64,000 bases of DNA from Bettongia penicillata ogilbyi (GCA_023548195.1 JAJHZJ010000413.1:15845941-15909940), one strand, 5' to 3'. Positions 35,190 through 46,919 are shown, numbered from the stretch's first letter. Numbers and translations are program-made. Notes: generated from the letters alone by a model not told the origin.

Positions 35190-35560
35190 GATTCAGTGGA
35201 ATTCAACAAGCATAGTGTGGAGCCTCAGAAGCATATTGTATAAGGGACCCTTTAAGGAACTGGAGTTGGCTAGACTGGAGAAGACAAGACATTGGTAGGA
35301 GAAATGATAGCTTTACTCAAGTATTGGTAAAGCTCTCATGTAAAAGACAGAGAGTACTTATTCTGCTTGGAAACATTAGGTAGACAGTGCAGCAATGGCT
35401 CACAAACAAGCAAATTTTGATTTAATCTAAGGATAATCCATTAAATAATTAATGCCTTCTAAAATGTAGTGAGCTTCCTTGAGAGGTAATGAGACTCTCT
35501 TATGCAAGGTCATCAAGCAAGGACTATATGGACATTTAATAAGTAGATTGTCAAGGTTTT
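35190..35560 (+). mobile_element. CR1/L3 LINE fragment
   Basis: 'ggctagactggagaagacaa', 'atgatagctttactcaagta', 'tattctgcttggaaacatta', 'tgagcttccttgagaggtaa' and 'ggtcatcaagcaaggactat' are, in order, the 3' region of the mammalian L3/CR1 family. A related copy is at 59,935-61,485. Confidence 0.65.
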
Positions 35561-35569
35561 ACTTGTTTG

Positions 35570-35662
35570 AATCTGTCTATCTATCTACCTAACTTTTATC
35601 TATCATCCATCCATCCATCCATCCATCTAATCTATCTATCTTATCTATGTATCATCTATCTA
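35570..35662. repeat. (TCTA)n/(ATCC)n compound microsatellite
   Basis: Interrupted TCTA units around a run of five ATCC units. Confidence 0.9.
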
Positions 35663-35744
35663 TAGTACTAAATGCCCTTCCAACAATGAAATTATCTGAT
35701 TCTCTCCAGACTTAGTTTATTTTATTCCCCTTTATAGACTTTAT

Positions 35745-36172
35745 TCTCAGATGAAATTGTACTACTGGCTGTTCCCTGAAATTGACAATTCATCTCCTGA
35801 CTGAATATTCTCAATGCTTAAAATATATTCCAACTCTTCATCTTTGAAGACAAGAATCCACATCTTCCTTCAAGGTTCAGGTGCTGTTCACCTTCATTGA
35901 TTCTCTCAGGTTTGAGAATTTTGCCATCTTTCCTCTCATTCCTTCTGTATCTCCCTTTCATTTTAGTTGTACACAAATAAGATCCATCCTCACACCTAAG
36001 TAGAATATAATCCATTGAGAGCAGTGGATATTTCATTTTTGTTTTGTTGTTTTCACCATAAAACTGTGAGTCACCTGAGGGTAAGGATCGTTATCATTGT
36101 TTGCCCTTATATTCTCAGTACTTTGTACAATCTCTGGCATACAGTAGATGCTTAATGTTATTGACTTTTTTC
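35745..36172 (+). mobile_element. L2 LINE 3' end
   Basis: 'cttccttcaaggttcaggtg', 'gagtcacctgagggtaagga' and 'ggcatacagtagatgcttaa' give the L2 terminal order. Confidence 0.6.
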
Positions 36173-36174
36173 TA

Positions 36175-39100
36175 GCTCAATGATTTTTGAATAGTATATG
36201 TTCAACAAATGTTTGTTGAATTCAATTCAATTCCTATGTTTCAGAGCTGATTGGATTAGAAAAGAACCACAGTCCAAATTTCCAAGTTTACTCCTCTAGT
36301 CTACAATTTAACTTATTTTCATGTGTCTGGGCTATTTAATTACTGATTTTACTTAACCAGAATACCACATACAATTCAATGTAAAAGGTTAATGTAATAG
36401 AATTGTTTGTCTTGAATACTATTTGTTTTGTATGGCTGAAGTTTCTTGCCTTTTTAATTATTGATTTTAGAAATTCTCTTGAATTTTTCATGTGATAAAT
36501 ATTTGAATTGGAAGATTCAATATAGGATATATATGACATAATATATGATATTAATCTCCTCTACCATAGGCAGAGACGAGAGATCAAACAGCTTTTCCTA
36601 GACTATGAACACACTGCTTCCATTTCTATTGGTCCAGGAATAAGGCATAAAGGGAAATCAAGGATCTTTTAGATCTCAATTCATAATCTTCCTTTCTCAA
36701 GGAAAGTTCTAGAATTCAATAAAAAATATTTAGCTGATCTTCTCTCAAGCATGTCTAAGTCTCAGAGCCCTCAAATAGCTTATGGTGTGAGCAAAAGAGG
36801 TGGTATTAAATTAATTATGTCACCTACCTCCTCCTCAAAAAAAAAAAATTAAAAAGCTACTAATGTAAAATAAGAATGTAAAGAATGGGACAATCCTTTT
36901 TCAAACACAGATTATGAGGAAAATTGTAAGCATAAATAGAGGCCATTATCCTTCAAGGAGCACACTGAGAGGGACCATGGCTCCCTAGAAGAGAACAAGA
37001 TAAAAAAATAGGATAGATATGCCATTTTAGCAATGAGAGTAAGTGGGAAAAGGGGAAACTAAAATATCAAAATAGTAGAACACAAGTAAACATGAGTAGG
37101 AGCCCTTGGTACAACTCTTCACAAATATTCTCTAACATTGTTCATTAATAGCAGGGAAATTGAAGGCAAAACCAGAGTGAGATTTGATATAGCTAACCAG
37201 TGGACTAGTCCACTATGGAAATAAGAATTACATTATGACAGTGATTGGGATAGGGGCAGCGTTCCAACTGAAATCCTGTAATGGGAGTAATTTAAGCATT
37301 CATTCCCTTTACATTCATATTTTTGAGTTGTTATAACTCCCTGGATTTAAGAAGATAAAACGTTGGTCTTGTTTGTTTGGCTAGAGATTACTAGGGTGGT
37401 GATCCCTCCTCTTTGAGCTGCCCTAGACTGTGGACAAGACTGAAGGTGTGGCTTCACTTTCTCGCCTTCTCAGGGATCACAGGGACCTCAGGGGTCAGAG
37501 GCAGTCATCCTTGGGTAATGATTTGCTCCTATATTCTTTTAACTAGACGGTTCTAAGTCAATGTTAAACTGAGTGCCTCCTGGATATCATCATAAGTGAT
37601 ATTACTAACATCAGTAAGATGAAAATCTATGCTGGCAAGCATTTTAAGGGGAAGAATTCTTTAGAGACTAACTATGCAATATGCAACAATGGTACAAGTC
37701 TAGCATTCATAATATATTCCTTAAATTTTGGAAATAATTATCCTTCTTACCACTACTACCAATTCCTAGGATCTCAGAAAAGAAAATATTCTAATCTGAC
37801 CCAGGACTGACAAATTATATTTTCTCCTTATGTTAGTAGAATAAAACCAGAAATCCACTATGACATCAAGTTTCATTTGTGTCTGTCAAGGAAATGTGGA
37901 GGCAAAAATCTACATGTCTCATCCATCATAGAGCAAGATATTTCAGAAATAAACTGAGAAAAAAAATTGATTTAAGAACTTATTGGCTTATCACTTCCTT
38001 GAAATCTCTGAATACATTTTTCTGTAATTAGCTATTACGATAAAAGACAAATATTTCTGGGAAAAATGTCCTCTGACTATATTACCGAAATGTATCCCTG
38101 TGTAATGATTTACTACTTATATGTTTAATATGGAATATAAAATTATAATTATAAATGTAATACTCTCCTAAAGACTTACTTCAAGGCATAAATGTGACTT
38201 TGATTCTTGAAGGCTAGGAAAGCAGAGTAACAATTACAAGTGGTCATATCAAACTGGAATTGAAATGCATCTATATTCCAAGGAGTAGCCTACCTACCTT
38301 CAAAGAAATGATCACGAGAAATTTCAGTGCTAAGTAGCTAATTGATTACTTTGATGACAAAAATTCAATCAAACATTTAACAAGGCGTGAAAGATTCCAT
38401 AGGATCATGGCTTGAGAAGCAGACAGGAACTTCTTTATATAGATGAAGAAAATGAGGATAAGGGAGGTTAAGAAATTGACCAAGGTTTCCTTTCTCACAG
38501 AAATGAAAACAAACTGAAGGATTAGGAGAGAAAATAAGTTTGTTTATATCTTTTCATCACCACAGAATTGTGGATGATATCACTGAATAAAGTTTAGTCT
38601 TGCAGTAGTATTATGGTGAAGAATATCCTTAGGAACACAATTTCCATGCAAATATGCTTTATATACAAAATTTGTGCTTCTTGATAAATTAAAATATTTA
38701 ATTAACTGACTTTATAATGTTATTCATTAAGAAAAGGCAATTTAACAAGAAAAACATGGAATTTCATAATTTGCATGCACCACTCACAATATTATTTTAT
38801 TCTTTATTTGCTTCATCAACATTAATTTGGGAGTTTCCTATAATGAATTGAAAGCATGGTGAGAAAAATGAAATAATTTGCTCTCTGAAAACCTTACTAA
38901 TAATGTTGAATCCACCCAAATTCACATGACAGGAATCATTTCACAATATTACTAAATTAAAGGAAGGATTTTTGGGTAGCAAATAGCATCTTTTCCCATT
39001 TGAAAGGAATATTTTTCTAGTTATGAAACATCTTCCTTAAAACATTTGCAGATTGTTATTTGAAATGACATTTTGGGGTGCAATCAAAGCTATATTTGAT

Positions 39101-39325
39101 TTCAAAGCCTTCGTGGAATTATAAAAGCACATTTAATGTTAAATTTGGTATACAATCTGACAAGTCATATACTTCTAAATTGTTTTATATATTATGCTGT
39201 AAATCAGTAAAGGTTAAAACTATTTGATAATGTTAAAAAAATTTAAAAATCAGATTACCAAAACATATTTTTAAGTAGGGAAGGGAAAAGTCATTCTGAA
39301 AATTCCTATAATTTATTGGATTCTG
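36175..39325. other. No gene seen; longest repeat-poor stretch
   Basis: About 3.1 kb with only a weak MIR-like piece ('agatgaagaaaatgaggata') at 38,440-38,495. All short open frames lack recognisable domains. Confidence 0.4.
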
Positions 39326-39329
39326 TGAT

Positions 39330-39540
39330 TAGTGCTACACAAATAATATCTCATTAGAGTCTCAGAAGAACCCTGGAAAGTAGATGCTATTATTATTCAT
39401 TACAGATGAGGAAGCTGAGACAGAGAGAGGTTAAGGTACTTACCTAGGGTCATATCACTAGTAAGTGTGCCAAGCTCGATTGGAATATAAGTCTTCCTGA
39501 CTCTAGGTCCAGTAATCCACCCATTGGCCCACCTACCTGT
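39330..39540 (+). repeat. MIR-family SINE
   Basis: 'tctcattagagtctcagaag', 'cattacagatgaggaagctg', 'gagagaggttaaggtactta' and 'gtcttcctgactctaggtcc' form a good MIR order. Confidence 0.8.
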
Positions 39541-39699
39541 AACAATTTGAAAATAATAAAAATAAATATCTAAAATTGTATGAAATTGGGAAACATTAGA
39601 ATGATAGCAATAAATTGAAGGATGCAACAAATATGTCCCATTTTCCTATTTTTATGTGACATAACTGTAGAAACACTAGCCATAATAATGATAAAGAAA

Positions 39700-40123
39700 C
39701 TAAATCAAAGGCATAAAACATAGCATGATTTCTATTTGATAATAACATGACGACTTACAAAAGTTTCCATAGAAAAATTGTAGAGAATCAGGAAAAAAGT
39801 AAATAAATAACCAATGAATTCATCAAATTAGCAGGATATAAAATAAATTCATTAAAATCAATAACATTTCTATATAGCAACAACAAAACCAAGGTGAAAG
39901 TAACAGATAATGAAGATTCATTTAAAATAAATGTAAAATATATCACTTTCCTGACATATCTATCAAGGTAAACTCAAGATGTAATTAGATTCCACTATAA
40001 AATATTTTTAAATGACAAATAATTTGTGCTAACTTCAGTGCTAAAATGTCTGTTTATATTATAAATTTATACATCAACTTTAAATCACAAGCATCAACAT
40101 TAATGTAAGTTTATTGAACTCTA
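39700..40123 (+). mobile_element. L1 ORF2 fragment, target of the HAL1 insertion
   Basis: Near 39,815-39,890 the translation contains 'EFIKLAGYKINSLKSITFLY', the ORF2 segment just after the reverse-transcriptase active site. It is diverged with stops. The HAL1-type element inserted beside it. Confidence 0.6.
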
Positions 40124-40139
40124 CTATATTCCTTATTTT
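40124..40139. repeat. Perfect 16 bp target-site duplication (left)
   Basis: CTATATTCCTTATTTT is repeated identically at 42,374-42,389 and brackets the HAL1-type element. Confidence 0.95.
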
Positions 40140-41005
40140 TTTCTTCTTTTTTTTGTTTTCTCTTTTTTCTTTTTTTAATATAAATTTATTTATTTAACGT
40201 TTTACATTCATTTTCACAAAATTTTGGGTTCCAAATTTTCTCCCCATTTATCCCCTCCCCCACCCCAATACACCAAGCATTCTAATTTTCCCTATCATCA
40301 ATATGCCCTCTCTTGTATCATCCCTCTCTTCTCTTGTCCCCATCTTCCCTTTTGTCCTGTAGGGTCAGATGACTTTCTATTCCCCATTAACTGTATCACT
40401 TAATTCCTAGCAGCAAGAACAATACTCAATAGTTGTTCCTAAAACTTTGAGTTCCAAATTCTCCCCATCCCTCCCTCCCCACCCATTCCCTTGGGAAGGC
40501 AGGCAATTCAATATAGGCCCTATCTGTGTAGTTTTGCAAATGACTTTGATAATAGTCGTGTTGTGTAAGACTAACTGTATTTCCCTCCATCCTATCCTGC
40601 CCCCCATTGTTCTATTCTGTCTTTTGATCTTGTCCCTCCCTGAGTGATGACTTCAAATTGCTCCCTTCTCCCTTTGCCCTCCCTCCCATCATCCCCCCTA
40701 CCCTGCTGATCTCCTTCTCTCTCACTTTCCTGTATTGTAAGATATGTTTTCATACCAAAATGAGTGTGCATTTTATTCCTTCCTTTAGTCAAATGTGATG
40801 AGGGTAAACTTCATGTTTTTTTCTCAGCTCTCCTCTTTTTCCCTCCACTAAAAAGTCTCCTGCTTGCTTCTTGCATGAGATATAATTTACCCCATTCCTT
40901 TTCACCCTCTCTCCTCCCACTACATTTCTCTCTCACTGTTTACCTTAATTTCTTTTAATATTTGGTACCATCCTATTCAATTCACTCTGTGCTCTCTGTC
41001 TCTGT

Positions 41006-41100
41006 ATGTGCATGCATGTGTGTATGTGTGTGTGCACGTAGGTGTGTACATGTGTACATGTATATGTGCATGTGTGCATATGTGTGTGTGTGTGTGTGTG
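41006..41100. repeat. (TG)n-rich tract internal to HAL1 element
   Basis: Imperfect TG/CATG repeats ending in a pure TG run, at the element position matched by 28,474-28,530. Confidence 0.9.
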
Positions 41101-41234
41101 GTCCCACCAACTACCCAGATACTGAAAAGTTTTAAGAGTTACAAATATTGTCTTTCCATGTAGGAATGTAAACAGTTCACCTTTGGTAAGTCCCTTATGA
41201 CTTCTCTTTACTGTTTACTTTTTCATGATTCTTC

Positions 41235-42337
41235 TCATTCTTGTGTTTGAAAGTCAAATTTTCTTTTCAGCTCTGGTCTTTTCATCGAGAATACTTGAAA
41301 GTCCTCTATTTCATTGAAAGACCATATTTTCCCCTGAAGTATTGTATTCAGTGTTGCTGGGTAGGGGATTCTTGGTTTTAGTCCTAGTTCCTTTGACTTC
41401 TGGAGTATCCTATTCCAAGCCCTTCGATCCCTTAATGTAGAATCTGCTAGATCTTGTGTTATCCTGATTTTATTTCCACAAGACTGGAATTGTTTCTTTC
41501 TAGCTGCTTGCAATATTTTCTCCTTGACTTGGAAATTCTGGAATCTGGCCACAATGTTCCTAGGAGTTTCTCTTTTTGGATCTCTTTCAGGCGGTGATTG
41601 ATGGATTCCTTCAATACTTATATTGCCCTCTGGTTCTAGAATATCAGGGCAGTTTTCCTTGATAAATTCATGAAAGATGATGTCTAGGCTCTTTTTTTGA
41701 TCATGGCTTTCAGGTAGTCCCATAATTTTTAAATTATCTCTCCTGGATCTATTCTCCAGGTGAGTTGTTTTTCCCATGAGATATTTCACATTCTCTTCCA
41801 TTTTTTCATTCTTTTGGTTTTGCTTTGTGATTTCTTGGTTTCTCAGAAAGTCATTAGACTCCATCTGTTCCATTCTAATCTTGAGAGAACTATTCTCTTC
41901 AGTGAGCTTTTGAACTTCTTTTTTTCATTTGGCTAATTCTGCTTGTGAAAGCATTCTTCTCCTCATTGGCTTTTTGAACCTCTTTTGCCAATTGAGTGAG
42001 CCTATTTTTTCCAGGTGTTATTTTCTTCAGCATTTTTTTGGGTCTCCTTGACCAAGGTATTGACCTGTTTTTCATGCTTTTCTTGCATCTCTCTCATTTC
42101 TCTTCCCAGTTTTTCCTCCACCTGTCTAACTTGATTTTCAAAATCCTTTTTGAGCTCTTCCATGGCCTGAGCCCACTGGACATCCACTTCGGATGTCTGG
42201 GATACAGAGGTCCCGACCTCCACGTCTTTCCCTGATGGTAAGAATTATTCCGCGTCATCAGAAGTGAAAGGCGGGAACATCTGTCCCCCAAGAAAGTAGC
42301 ATTCTATGCTCTTATTTTTTTTCCCTTTTCTAGGCAT
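41235..42337 (-). pseudogene. HAL1/L1 ORF1, broken
   Basis: The likely start is ATG at 42,337 (MPRKGKKNK...), 36 bases from the element's 5' end. The frame has a TAA at 42,245-42,247 (codon 31), is open again to 42,002 through a Glu/Lys-rich coiled coil, then is shifted between about 42,000 and 41,880. The last 212 codons (41,873-41,235) are open and carry the rest of the coiled coil, the RNA-recognition domain (RRDNLKIMGLPE), the IHQSPPERDP motif and the C-terminal domain (LGLKPRIPYPA). The N-terminus differs from that of the ORF1 at 13,108, so they belong to different L1 lineages. Confidence 0.88.
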
Positions 42338-42389
42338 TTTCCCAGCCAGTTACTTGACTTCTGAGGTTCCTCTCTATATTCCTTATTTT

Positions 42390-42850
42390 AAATACAAACA
42401 TTCCTTCTGTAACTGCTTTCAAAAATAGAAAAAGAAGATTACTGGAACATGGATTAGAATCTGATTGACTTTAAAAAAAAAACAGCAATCGATAAGCTCA
42501 AGAATACAATTTACTTATGGAAAAATCTGACTACTTGACAAGAATTTCTAGGAAAACTTAAAAACATTTCTGCCTCATGAAACAAAGTTAATGTTGACAC
42601 TTTACACCATAATAATACAATTAACTGAAAAATTGATGTATGGTATGATGATTAAAGATGACACAATTAAGAGAAATTTAAAAGACTAAAACTAGTCTAG
42701 ATATTTCATCAGTAGAGCTAGGAGAAAAATTCTAAACAAAATATATAGGTGAGTAGTAGTCAAAATAGGTCAGCACAGACAGCAACCTAGCTGAACATTC
42801 CCAACATTAATCTCTAAACAACTTTAAAATAACTCCTCAAAGAAAATCTT
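42390..42850. other. No gene; unassigned, possibly old L1
   Basis: A-rich plus strand; could continue the old sense L1 from 39.7-40.1 kb, but similarity is weak. Confidence 0.35.
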
Positions 42851-42854
42851 GGAG

Positions 42855-44230
42855 CAGCAGAGCCAACAAAAGATTAGAGAGAATTTTTTTTCCAGTCCAA
42901 ACAACTTAGGAAGTTGGCAGGAGAGGTCAGTGACATGCAGGTGGAGGCCTATCTGGTGTAGGCAGAGGAGCAGAAAGAGTTGCCCTAGGAGGCAAACTCA
43001 GCAGCAGTTGCAGCAGCTTTAAGAGCTCTCAGCCCAGAGAGAGCAAAGGGGTAAGAGAATTTGTTCAGAAAGAGATTACAGGGGACTTTTTCTTGATATT
43101 AGGTACAGCTGGTACAAATTGGGAAATCTATTGCCTATATGGATTTTTGGGTTGCAGTTCTCGGGTGAAGAACACTTGTGATGATTCACAAGGGAGCAGG
43201 GGCAGGCCCTGGTTTCAATTACAAGGCAAAAAATAAAGAACACTAGTGTTGGTACTTTCAAGAGGCTACTACATCTGGTCATAGCTCTAGGGCCAAGAAG
43301 AACACTAGTGCTTATGGTTGCTGGGGAACAGTCCCTCTCCCTGGGTTAAGACAAGAGAACAGTGATGACACCTCTCTTGGGTTCACACCACCTTGGAATC
43401 GTCCCAAATTTGTAGACCACCAGAACTGGCTCTGAAAACAGCAGTACCAAAAGACCCTAAAGCTTGGGACAATGTCTTGCCACTCCTAGGTGAGCAGAGA
43501 TTCAACTTGAAGGTAAAGTTCAAAGGCAAGAAGTGGGCTGGGAAAATAAGCAGCAACAACAGAAACAGAAAATAATTTGACCATTAAAAGTTTCTATGGT
43601 GTCAGGGAAGACCAAGAAATAAATTCATCAGAAGCCAATAACGTGAAAACCATTATAAGAGAAATCCCTTCCAAGAGAAAACTGTAATTGAACCAAAGTC
43701 TATCAAAAATTCCAGGAAATATTAGTGAGATGAGAGTGGTAGATAAAAAACTGGGAATATAAATGAGTGAAATAAGATCATGAAAAATGAGTCTTGGTGG
43801 AAGAGGCACAAAAAATATTGAAGAAAATTACACCTTAAAAATCAGAAAAAGTCTAATGGCAAAATAGGCACAAAAATCACTGAAGACAAGAACTTAAAAA
43901 TCATATAACTAGTCAAATTGAAAAGAAGATTCAGAGATTAACTGAAGAAAAGAACTACTTATTCAACAGAATTGGCCACAAGAGAAAAGAGGTACAAAAG
44001 ATACTCAAAGAAAATAATTTTTTAAGAATTAGAATTGGAAAAGTGGAAGCGAATGACTCCATGAGAAATCAAGAAATAGAAAAACACAATGAAAAGAATC
44101 AAAAATAGAAGAAATTCAACTCATCCATAAATGCAAGCAGATAAGAGATTAGATTAGAAACCGGAATCCAATAATATGTTATTGACAAAAGATACACAAA
44201 AAAGAAAGACACACAGAGTTGACATAAAGG
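42855..44230 (+). mobile_element. L1 5' UTR and ORF1 N-terminal part, sense
   Basis: 5' UTR at about 42,855-43,545, then ORF1 sequence. The block at 43,540-43,600 ('gaccattaaaagtttctatg') aligns with the ORF1 start of the L1 at 55,163. The start codon is ATA (43,546-43,548) instead of ATG. The coiled-coil part reaches 'gactccatgagaaatcaaga' near 44,060, and the element ends near 44,110-44,230 without RNA-recognition domain, ORF2 or 3' UTR. It is another L1 piece lacking its 3' half. Confidence 0.6.
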
Positions 44231-44454
44231 ATAGAAATACACTTGCACAATGAGCTTCCTACTGTGGCACAGAAGTAGAGATGAAAGAATAGGGAGTGGG
44301 AAGAAAAAACATGATGCTGAACATCAGGTTGATGCTCAAAACTTTTCTGGCTTGGTACAACCTTTCAGAGATACTTTTTGCATTTTAGCCTTAAAAAATC
44401 CAGAGCCACTGTCACATTACTGGAAACCATAAAAAAGTAACAATGACTATAGTT

Positions 44455-44615
44455 ATAGTTATCATTCCTATAGTGATCTTTTTTTCTAACAAAGTGATTT
44501 CCTTTCAACAGCTCTTTTAGATAGACAAACTATTATCATATCCATTTTTTAAATGAAGAAAATAAAGTTCAGGTGCATTGAATTATTTGCTTATGGTTAT
44601 ATACTCTCAATGAAG
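44455..44615 (+). repeat. MIR-like fragment
   Basis: 'aacagctcttttagatagac' and 'gaagaaaataaagttcaggt' follow the MIR order; strongly diverged. Confidence 0.45.
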
Positions 44616-44620
44616 TAGCC

Positions 44621-44870
44621 GGTGACTCAGTGAATAGACCACTGGTCCTCGGATCAGGGATATCTAGGTTTAAACCCAGTCTCAGACACTTCCTATCTGT
44701 GTGTCCATGGACAGGTTACTTAACCTCTGATTGCCTGACAAAAAGGATGTATTGGATCAATTGGAGAAGGAAATGGCAAACCACTCCAGTATCTTCACCA
44801 AGAAAACCTCAAATGAGATTATAAAGAGTTGGGGACAACTGAAATATCTTAACAACAACAATATCTATTC
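44621..44870 (+). repeat. MAR1-like SINE
   Basis: Head 'gactcagtgaatagaccact', B-box region 'taggtttaaacccagtctca', then 'aaaccactccagtatcttca' and a tail 'tgagattataaagagttggg' ending in AAC repeats. Near full length. Confidence 0.85.
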
Positions 44871-44884
44871 TCAAGTGACATTAT

Positions 44885-45010
44885 GGGATCATAGATACAG
44901 AGCTCCATAGGACATGTGGGATATCAAATTAAAAACATTACTTCTACAGATGAAGAAATTGAAGCACAATCAGGTTATATAATGCAGTCTGGGTAACAAA
45001 AGCTAGTAGG
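44885..45010 (+). repeat. MIR-like SINE fragment
   Basis: 'gggatcatagatacagagct' and 'ctacagatgaagaaattgaa' match the family seen at 46,705. Confidence 0.55.
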
Positions 45011-45439
45011 ATTTTGAAACAGGCTTTGTTGTTTCCAATTTGTTTTGTTCTGTTTATCCTGACCCTAACAAACATGAATGAAAATGAATAATGCCTTATA
45101 CAGAGTAGAACAGAGAGACTGTGAATGAAACTGTGAATTTTTAAAGTCTGTAACATACTTTTAAATCTGTCTAGCTTGATTGTGATTTCTTGTGCCCACT
45201 CTTCAATTCCCCTCTATATACTTCAAAACCATGTTGCAATGAGCTTCTTATCCTATTTCTTTTGGTAGGGGGAGAATGTTGAGAGAACCCTATCATCCTA
45301 GCTCCTCATTTCCTCCCAGTTCTGCCCTTAAGACAGAATCTGAAGCGGTCTTCATGAGTCCAAATATAGCATTCTATCTACAATAGCTCTCCTGTGACTC
45401 TTCTTGCTCTTCTTGCTGTTACTGTTGTAATGGTCCTTC

Positions 45440-45905
45440 CTAGACTGCTTTTCCCAAGTCACACCTGATAACTGTGGAGGTCTCCCAAGGCTATTCCCTA
45501 TGTACTCTTATCTTTATACACCCTTTGTCTTAATGATTTCATCATCTCATGTGGATTCAATTATTATGTCCATGAAGACGATTTATTTGTCAGATTACAA
45601 TCTCTCTCCTGACCCCTACACTACCATTTCCATTTATTATCTACCTCAAAGTAGATATTCTTTATACATATTAAACTCAACATGTCGAAAACTGAACTTT
45701 TTTTCATCACATCTCTAACTGTCCTGTTAATGTAGAGAATTCTATTGTCCTTCCAATCACCCAGTCTCTTAACCTACATGTCATTCTCCACTCCTCACAC
45801 TTTCTTGCATGCTCCCACTTCCAATTTAATGTCTGTTAAGTTCCCTTAAGTCTTATCTTAAATTCTACTTTCAAAATATTTCTTGCATATTCTTTAAAAG
45901 AATAT
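45440..45905 (+). mobile_element. L2 LINE internal fragment
   Basis: 'attaaactcaacatgtcgaa' followed by 'aactgaacttt', then 'accagtctcttaacctacatgtcattctcc'-type sequence and 'atgtctgttaagttc', in the order of the mid-3' region of L2. No open frame. Confidence 0.55.
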
Positions 45906-45909
45906 GTGT

Positions 45910-46490
45910 CTAATGACAGAAATTGACAGATTATAGCATATGAATATAATGGAAATAAATTTCCCTAGAAGAAACAAAATATAGATAGTGTTTAGTGAAA
46001 TATGTGAAACTTGTGTTAATTGATATAGAGGGAGAAAAACTCAGACAAAAATAATAAAACAAAATTATATGCACAATGATTGCACCATTATCAATATAGT
46101 CAGTGAGAAAAGATAACTTACATTTTTTGTCAATATAATTGATAATTTTGGCAACATGAAATCTTAGTTGACATTCATGTTTTCTGTTAATATTCACTAA
46201 ACAAGAAAAATAGAGGTGGGAATATGCTATTAGGTTCATGCATTTAGGTGGTTTTACTTTCAAGGAATGTCTTTCATGAGTGGACTTGTTTGGATTGGTT
46301 GGGAAATACCTATTTTTAACAAAAAAAGCAATGAGAGGAAATGGCCAGTTGGACACTGGTACAAAGTCTTAGCTAGCTTTTCATTGATAATAAAGGAAAT
46401 GGGATTAGGAGTTGAGGAGTGGAGAGTTGGGATACCATACACCTGGAACTGGTTAAGATATAGTGCCATGATATTAGCCATATTAAAGTA
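45910..46490. other. No gene seen
   Basis: Open frames at 45,931-46,356 (minus, 141 codons) and overlapping 46,267-46,686 are long for this window, but have no recognisable domain; the second ends in microsatellite-encoded Arg/Glu repeats. Confidence 0.35.
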
Positions 46491-46494
46491 TCAG

Positions 46495-46496
<2 letters not shown>

Positions 46497-46587
<91 letters not shown>

Positions 46588-46670
46588 CAGAGACAGACAG
46601 AGAGACAGAGACACAGAGACAGAGACAGAGACAGACAGAGACAGAGACAGAGAGACAGAGACAAAGAGAG
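46497..46670. repeat. (GA)n then (GACAGA)n compound microsatellite
   Basis: A pure GA run to about 46,575 grades into a GACAGA-type array to 46,670, about 174 bp in all. Confidence 0.95.
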
Positions 46671-46704
46671 TAAAGTTAGAAGCTGATATGCTAAACCCAG
46701 AGGA

Positions 46705-46910
46705 TCTTCGGATCGTAGATTTTAAGTTAGAAGGGACCTCAAAAGCAATTCTTTCCAATGCTCTCTCTTATTTTACTGTTGAACAAACCATGGTCCAGTG
46801 TGGATATGTGACTTACCCAAGACCCTAGACAGAGTGATAGATTCTGACTTTGAATCCAGATGGTTTTAATCAAATTCTAGTTTTCTTTCCACTTCAGCCA
46901 AGTTAGGTAT
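46705..46910 (+). repeat. MIR-like SINE
   Basis: 'ggatcgtagattttaagtta', 'gaagggacctcaaaagcaat' and 'gtgacttacccaagacccta' match the family at 27,275 and 44,885. Confidence 0.65.
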
Positions 46911-46919
46911 GTGTCAGGC

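Larger units (their letters stand above)
40140..42373 (-). mobile_element. HAL1-type element: ORF1 only, with poly(A) and target duplications
   Basis: A 2,234 bp antisense retroelement bounded by perfect 16 bp direct repeats. On the minus strand: a very short leader (42,373-42,338), a broken ORF1 (42,337-41,235), a (CA/TG)n tract (41,100-41,006), about 0.85 kb of non-coding sequence, and an A-rich tail (poly-T at 40,140-40,175). No ORF2 sequence is present although both termini are intact, so the absence is not truncation or a post-insertion end loss. The copy at 27,966-29,765 has the same ORF1-to-tail arrangement. HAL1 (half-L1) elements, known from several mammals, carry ORF1 without ORF2 and rely on L1 enzymes supplied in trans. 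Assignment to HAL1 is by structure. Confidence 0.88.

Noticed and set aside
45931..46356. 141-codon minus-strand open frame
   Set aside because: No domain, signal or homologue recognised; low-complexity AT-rich composition, no start or splice context.
46483..46758. Arg-Glu and Ser-Leu repeat proteins on opposite strands
   Set aside because: Microsatellite-encoded; present in several frames of the GA array.
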